18,885 bases of DNA from G013214665 sp964649815 (GTDB taxonomy: Bacteria; Pseudomonadota; Alphaproteobacteria; Rhodobacterales; Rhodobacteraceae). Below are positions 15,297 to 18,885 of the stretch, one piece after another. Every line of letters begins with the position of its first letter. Positions within the stretch are counted from its first letter, which is position 1. Where the stretch lies: positions 1 to 18,885 of the forward strand of contig CAZYQC010000062.1 of the NCBI GenBank assembly GCA_964649815.1, read 5' to 3'. Below the pieces are notes generated by a model. It was not told the origin of the DNA. It did no database searches and saw only the letters and a list, made by a program, of their open reading frames with translations. Both the position numbers and the translations under genes were made by a program.

Positions 15297-16802
15297 GTGG
15301 GTGACACGATGAGTTTCGCAGCAGACGTCATGGAAGTTCTGGCGTTGGCTTTTGTCTGGGTGCTTGGGATTGCGGCCATCCTGATTGCGCTTTTGTTCGT
15401 GATCGACCGCAGCCAAACCCAGGATGCCATCCGGCGCAACTATCCCGTCATTGGCCGCTTTCGGCATGTCTTTACGGAATTGGGCGAGTTCTTTCGCCAG
15501 TACTTTTTCGCAATGGACCGGGAAGAGCTGCCGTTCAATCGGGCGCAGCGCGATTGGGTCAAACGCGCGGGGCAAGGCAAAGGCAACACCGTGGCTTTTG
15601 GCTCGACGCGCAACTTGACGGTTGTGGGGACACCGATTTTTGTCAACGCCGCGTTTCCGCCCCTGGACAAGGAATTCGCCAAGACCTCTGCCCTTACCAT
15701 CGGCCCCGAGGCGCGGATGCCTTACACCGCGCCGTCCCACTTTAATGTCTCGGGCATGAGCTATGGCGCGATCTCCAAACCTGCGGTTCAGGCGCTCAGC
15801 CGCGGGGCGGCGCAGGCGGGCGTTTGGTTGAACACGGGCGAGGGTGGTCTGTCGCCGTTTCACCTCGAAGGCGGCTGTGACCTCGTGTTCCAGATCGGAA
15901 CGGCCAAATTTGGTGTGCGGGACGCGGATGGGGCGCTTTGTGATGACAAACTCAGAGAGGTGGCCGCGCATCCGCAGGTGCGCATGTTCGAGGTAAAGCT
16001 GGCCCAGGGCGCAAAGCCGGGCAAAGGCGGCATCCTGCCCGCTGAAAAAGTCACGCCCGAGATCGCGCGCATTCGTGGTTTGCAGCCGGGCCAGGACGGC
16101 ATCTCGCCCAATCGACATGCCGAGGTCGAGAATTGGGATGACCTTCTCGATCTGTTGGGCCGTATCAGAGATGTCACCGGTAAGCCGGTGGGCATCAAAA
16201 CGGTTGTTGGCCACGAACCTGCAACCGCAGAGCTTTTTGAAACGGTGCAACGGCGCGGGGTTGCGTTGGCGCCGGACTTTATCACCATTGACGGAGGCGA
16301 AGGTGGCACCGGCGCGGCGCCGATGCCGTTGATCGATCTGGTCGGGATGTCGGTCCGCGAGGCGCTGCCTCTGGTGGTCGACCAAAGGGATGCCGCCGGT
16401 TTGAAGAACCGGGTGCGCATCATCGCCTCGGCCAAGTTGGTCAACCCCGGTGATGTCGCGTGGGCCCTGGCGGCGGGCGCTGATTTCGTTGTGTCGGCGC
16501 GGGGCTTTATGTTTGCCTTGGGCTGCATCCAAGCGCTGAAATGCAACAAGAACACCTGTCCAACCGGGATCACGACACATCAGGCACGGTTTCAAAAAGG
16601 TCTGGTTGTCACCGACAAGACCGAACGCGTGGCCCAATACGCCATGAACATCGTCAAAGAAGTCGAGACGATTGCGCATTCGGTCGGTGTCAAAGAGCCG
16701 CGCGATTTGCGGCGTGATCATGTGCGGATTGTACAGGGCAATGGCCGCTCTGTCCCGATGGACACATTATTCCCAGGTTACAGTTCACCCACGGGGAGTT
16801 GA
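15297..16802 (+). CDS. Membrane-anchored FMN-binding glutamate-synthase-family protein
   Basis: About 502 residues, resembling the central and FMN-binding domain of glutamate synthase (GltS_FMN) without the glutaminase domain. One hydrophobic segment near the N-terminus (VLALAFVWVLGIAAILIALLFVI) should anchor it to the inner membrane. The barrel contains FNVSGMSYGAIS, NTGEGGLSPFH, GQDGISPNRHAE, DFITIDGGEGGTGAAP and RIIASAKL. A [3Fe-4S] motif, Cys-x5-Cys-x4-Cys, is at 406, 412 and 417 counted from ATG 15309. GTG 15297 is chosen as start because GAGGGAG (15284-15290) is well spaced for it; ATG 15309 is the alternative. Whether it makes glutamate is doubtful; stand-alone members are mostly uncharacterised. 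It lies 69 bp upstream of msrP on the same strand. Confidence 0.88.
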   Translation: MGDTMSFAADVMEVLALAFVWVLGIAAILIALLFVIDRSQTQDAIRRNYPVIGRFRHVFTELGEFFRQYFFAMDREELPFNRAQRDWVKRAGQGKGNTVAFGSTRNLTVVGTPIFVNAAFPPLDKEFAKTSALTIGPEARMPYTAPSHFNVSGMSYGAISKPAVQALSRGAAQAGVWLNTGEGGLSPFHLEGGCDLVFQIGTAKFGVRDADGALCDDKLREVAAHPQVRMFEVKLAQGAKPGKGGILPAEKVTPEIARIRGLQPGQDGISPNRHAEVENWDDLLDLLGRIRDVTGKPVGIKTVVGHEPATAELFETVQRRGVALAPDFITIDGGEGGTGAAPMPLIDLVGMSVREALPLVVDQRDAAGLKNRVRIIASAKLVNPGDVAWALAAGADFVVSARGFMFALGCIQALKCNKNTCPTGITTHQARFQKGLVVTDKTERVAQYAMNIVKEVETIAHSVGVKEPRDLRRDHVRIVQGNGRSVPMDTLFPGYSSPTGS

Positions 16803-16871
16803 CCCCCTGAAATCTGGGAATGGGGTAAAGGGTGCATAAGTTAAAGCGAAAGCGATCTATCGGAGAAAAGA

Positions 16872-17774
16872 ATGGCCCGCCGTTGGAAAAACACCCTTAC
16901 TCATGACGATGTCACGCCAGAGGCGCATTATCTGAACCGGCGTCAGATCATGGCGGGCATGGCCGGTCTTGGCGCGATTGGTGGCGCGGGCTTTGCGCAG
17001 GCCAGCGAAGGCCTGGAGCCCAACACCTGGGAAGAGATCACGGCCTACAATAACTTTTACGAGTTCGGGACGCGCAAGGATGATCCTGCGCGATATGCCC
17101 ATATGCTGACCACCGATCCGTGGTCGATCGAAATTGATGGCTTGGTGGAGCGGCCCGGCACCTATGGGCTTGCCGACATTTTGAAAGAGATGACCATCGA
17201 AGAGCGTATCTATCGCTTTCGCTGTGTCGAAGCCTGGTCGATGGTCATTCCCTGGAATGGGTTCGAGCTGAAAGACCTTTTGGATCTTGCCGGAGTGCAG
17301 GATGGGGCGAAATATGTGGCGTTTGAGACGGCGCTGCGCCCCGATGAGATGCCCGGGGTCAGATACCCTGTGATCGACTGGCCCTATGTTGAGGGGCTAC
17401 GCCTGGATGAGGCGGTGCATCCGCTGACCCTTATGGCGACCGGAATTTACGGTCGGACGATGGCCAATCAAAACGGTGCTCCGATCCGGTTGGTCGTGCC
17501 TTGGAAATATGGATTTAAATCCATCAAGTCGATCGTGCGCATCACGCTTACCGAAAACGAGCCTCCGACGTCTTGGAACAAGTCGGCCAGCAACGAATAC
17601 GGGTTCTACAGCAATGTGAACCCAACCGTTGACCACCCGCGTTGGAGCCAAGCCTCGGAGCGCAAAATCGGCGGTGGCCTCTTTGCGCGGCGTGTTCCGA
17701 CGCTGATGTTCAATGGCTACGAAGAAGAGGTCGCGTCCCTTTACGAAGGCATGGACCTGCGCAAGTTTTACTAA
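16872..17774 (+). CDS. msrP: Periplasmic protein-methionine-sulfoxide reductase, molybdopterin subunit
   Basis: MsrP/YedY family, 300 residues, reducing oxidised methionines in periplasmic proteins. A Tat signal is visible: NRRQIMAGMAGLGAIGGAGFAQA, twin Arg at 23-24. The molybdenum-ligating Cys is Cys118 in RFRCVEAWSMVIPWNGF, and the sulfite-oxidase-like fold continues with PYVEGLRLDEAVHPLTLMATGIYG and LVVPWKYGFKSIKSI. Length fits E. coli MsrP (334) with a shorter tail. ATG 16872 has GGAG at 16862-16865. It is followed 30 bp later by its membrane partner msrQ, the standard operon pair. Confidence 0.97.
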   Translation: MARRWKNTLTHDDVTPEAHYLNRRQIMAGMAGLGAIGGAGFAQASEGLEPNTWEEITAYNNFYEFGTRKDDPARYAHMLTTDPWSIEIDGLVERPGTYGLADILKEMTIEERIYRFRCVEAWSMVIPWNGFELKDLLDLAGVQDGAKYVAFETALRPDEMPGVRYPVIDWPYVEGLRLDEAVHPLTLMATGIYGRTMANQNGAPIRLVVPWKYGFKSIKSIVRITLTENEPPTSWNKSASNEYGFYSNVNPTVDHPRWSQASERKIGGGLFARRVPTLMFNGYEEEVASLYEGMDLRKFY

Positions 17775-17804
17775 CGCATATATATAGTGCGACCAGGGTC
17801 AGCC

Positions 17805-18413
17805 ATGACGGGATACATCGACACGTTTAACTGTGCGGTACGAAAGGTGCCGACCTGGGTCGTCTATATCGCCTACCTTTTGCCAGCGCCCTGGTTCTTT
17901 TACCTCGGGCTGAACGGCGATTTGGGGCCGGACCCGGTTAAGGCGCTGGAACATGAATATGGTGAGATTGCACTGCAGCTCATTATCATCGGCTTGTGCA
18001 TCACGCCTTTGCGTCGGTTCCTGTCGGTTAACCTGATCAAGTTTCGCCGCACCTTTGGCGTTTTGGCGTTCACCTATGTTGTGCTGCATCTGTCGGTTTG
18101 GGCGTTTCTGGATGTCCAAACGCTGGACCGTGTTTGGGCCGACATCGTCAAACGCCCTTACATCACCATCGGCATGTTGGGCTTTGTGCTTTTGTTGCCG
18201 TTGGCGGTGACATCTAACAATTGGTCCGTGCGCAAACTGGGGGCGGCCTGGCGGCGGTTGCACCTTTTGACCTACCCAGCCGCCGTGCTTGGCGCCTTGC
18301 ATTATGTATGGCTCGCGCGCGGGTTTCAGATCGAGCCTTTGGCCTATTTGGCCGTGGTCTTGGGATTGTTGGCCCTGCGCGCGATTCCAAAAGCGAGTCG
18401 CCAAACCGCCTGA
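17805..18413 (+). CDS. msrQ: Heme-binding membrane subunit MsrQ
   Basis: A 202-residue integral membrane protein of the ferric-reductase-like family that feeds electrons from the quinone pool or flavin to MsrP. Several hydrophobic helices are seen. Candidate heme-ligand histidines are His50 (LEHEYGE), His95 (VVLHLSVW), His153 (RLHLL) and His166 (GALHYVW); conserved ITPLRR and KFRRTFG precede the second. ATG 17805 has AGGG 7-8 bases upstream; an in-frame GTG at 17787 would add six residues. No obvious terminator follows before the rRNA promoter region. Confidence 0.95.
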   Translation: MTGYIDTFNCAVRKVPTWVVYIAYLLPAPWFFYLGLNGDLGPDPVKALEHEYGEIALQLIIIGLCITPLRRFLSVNLIKFRRTFGVLAFTYVVLHLSVWAFLDVQTLDRVWADIVKRPYITIGMLGFVLLLPLAVTSNNWSVRKLGAAWRRLHLLTYPAAVLGALHYVWLARGFQIEPLAYLAVVLGLLALRAIPKASRQTA

Positions 18414-18455
18414 ACCCCCGATTCACAATGTGACGTAAGCCAGAGTCGCGTAAGT

Positions 18456-18475
18456 CTTGGGGATAGCTCTGTGGA
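18456..18475 (+). repeat. 20-bp motif copy 2, upstream of rRNA promoter
   Basis: CTTGGGGATA, four bases, then TGTGGA; 17 of 20 positions match copy 1 at 11103-11122. The right half TGTGGACAA is one mismatch from TGTGGATAA, a DnaA box in reverse. It lies about 160 bp before the rRNA promoter. Confidence 0.5.
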
Positions 18476-18596
18476 CAACGCAATATATTGGGTTTCCGCC
18501 TAATGTTGGCGCTCACACTTTCTGGGTATTTACCCTGTTTTGCAGGATATGAGCAAAGAATTGTCTTGGTAAGTTACTGATTTTAAATGGAAATCA

Positions 18597-18664
18597 CTTT
18601 TTTTGAAAAAAGATGACGTTTTCTGAAAAAAGCCCTTGCGGGTCTCAGCACCAATCCGTAAATA
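18597..18664 (+). promoter_or_regulatory. Predicted rRNA operon promoter with UP-like A-tracts
   Basis: Two AT-rich blocks, both containing GAAAAAAG (18605-18612 and 18625-18632), lie 20 bp apart, nearly two helical turns, directly upstream of TTGCGG (18636-18641). After 17 bases comes TAAATA (18659-18664) as the -10. This is the layout of a strong UP-element rRNA promoter. The rest of 18414-18596 holds the 20-bp motif and an AT-rich stretch with no gene. Confidence 0.65.
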
Positions 18665-18885
18665 CCCCCTCACCGGCGGCGCTGAGGCGCACAACGGGGC
18701 GCCAGACGGGCCACACGGCAACGAGACGCACAAAACACTCTGAGGTAACTGAGGCGGGGCGCGCCAGAAAGTAAAGGGCGCATCCAGTCGATTTTGTCTC
18801 TACGCTATTTGAAATTGATAATATCTGAAGAGATATGTGGGCGGTTTGGTTCATTCGATGGATCAAGTCCTGCATATCAACTACC
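18665..18885 (+). other. rRNA operon leader upstream of 16S rRNA
   Basis: No protein gene. A boxA-like CGCTATTTGAAA (18803-18814), a 6-bp hairpin ATATCT-GAAG-AGATAT (18821-18836), and then GTGGGCGGTTTGG with a stem 18846-18854/18858-18866 (two wobbles) match my memory of rhodobacterial leaders just before the 16S gene. The 16S gene itself would begin a few bases beyond 18885 and is not in the window. This is recognition plus inference, not proof. Confidence 0.65.

Noticed and set aside
15084..16721. Long minus-strand frame (545 codons) opposite the GltB-like gene
   Set aside because: It is the antisense frame of a well-supported flavoprotein; the high GC content keeps such frames open. Its product is rich in Arg/His/Gln without domains.
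18530..18875. Two minus-strand frames of 67 and 76 codons
   Set aside because: They run opposite the predicted rRNA promoter and leader, have no family resemblance, and fit chance openings.

Overview
The window looks like a chromosomal segment of a roseobacter-type alphaproteobacterium (Rhodobacterales). The evidence is the GC-rich coding sequence, a 41-residue zinc-free L36 (RpmJ), a DNA polymerase IV with an N-terminal CxxC pair, a LivM/LivF transporter cluster ending in a PaaK-like ligase, and a leader at the right edge that looks like an rRNA operon leader. This assignment rests on recognition of sequence, not on a database search. No phage, insertion sequence, CRISPR array or defence locus was seen. 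Most genes are housekeeping or metabolic, so I do not claim a wholly new system.

Layout. Positions 1-5000 (+) hold the downstream part of a branched-chain-type (LivHMGF) ABC importer: permease (153-1229), periplasmic binding protein (1307-2587), second ATPase (2645-3481), a small DUF6958-like protein overlapping the ATPase gene (3469-3777), and a PaaK-like adenylate-forming protein (3780-5000). The LivH permease, LivG ATPase and any further ligase would lie left of the window. The grouping suggests import of an organic (perhaps aromatic) acid followed by CoA activation, but the ligase lacks several classical catalytic signatures. Next comes an orphan two-domain iron-type permease (5101-6774, +), convergent with a YghU-type glutathione transferase (6865-7737, -).

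Positions 7855-8179 (-) carry tRNA-Val(GAC) and rpmJ with their hairpins. Then come an N-formylglutamate amidohydrolase-like protein (8333-9193, +), dinB/Pol IV (9199-10452, -), a divergent NUDIX protein (10507-10956, +), a structured 244-bp gap between convergent genes, pyrF (11209-11898, -) with an uncharacterised 92-residue protein upstream of it, and clpB (12472-15087, +) behind a good RpoH-type promoter. The right end holds a membrane-anchored glutamate-synthase-like FMN/[3Fe-4S] protein (15297-16802), msrP (16872-17774) and msrQ (17805-18413). The last 470 bp carry no protein gene and look like the promoter and leader of an rRNA operon whose 16S gene would start just past the window.

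Signals not explained by genes: a three-copy dispersed element whose second hairpin keeps its structure but changes its sequence between two copies; a three-unit 12-bp tandem repeat abutting the clpB promoter, with a fourth isolated copy; and a 20-bp motif with DnaA-box-like character found in both non-coding gaps at about 11.1 kb and 18.46 kb.
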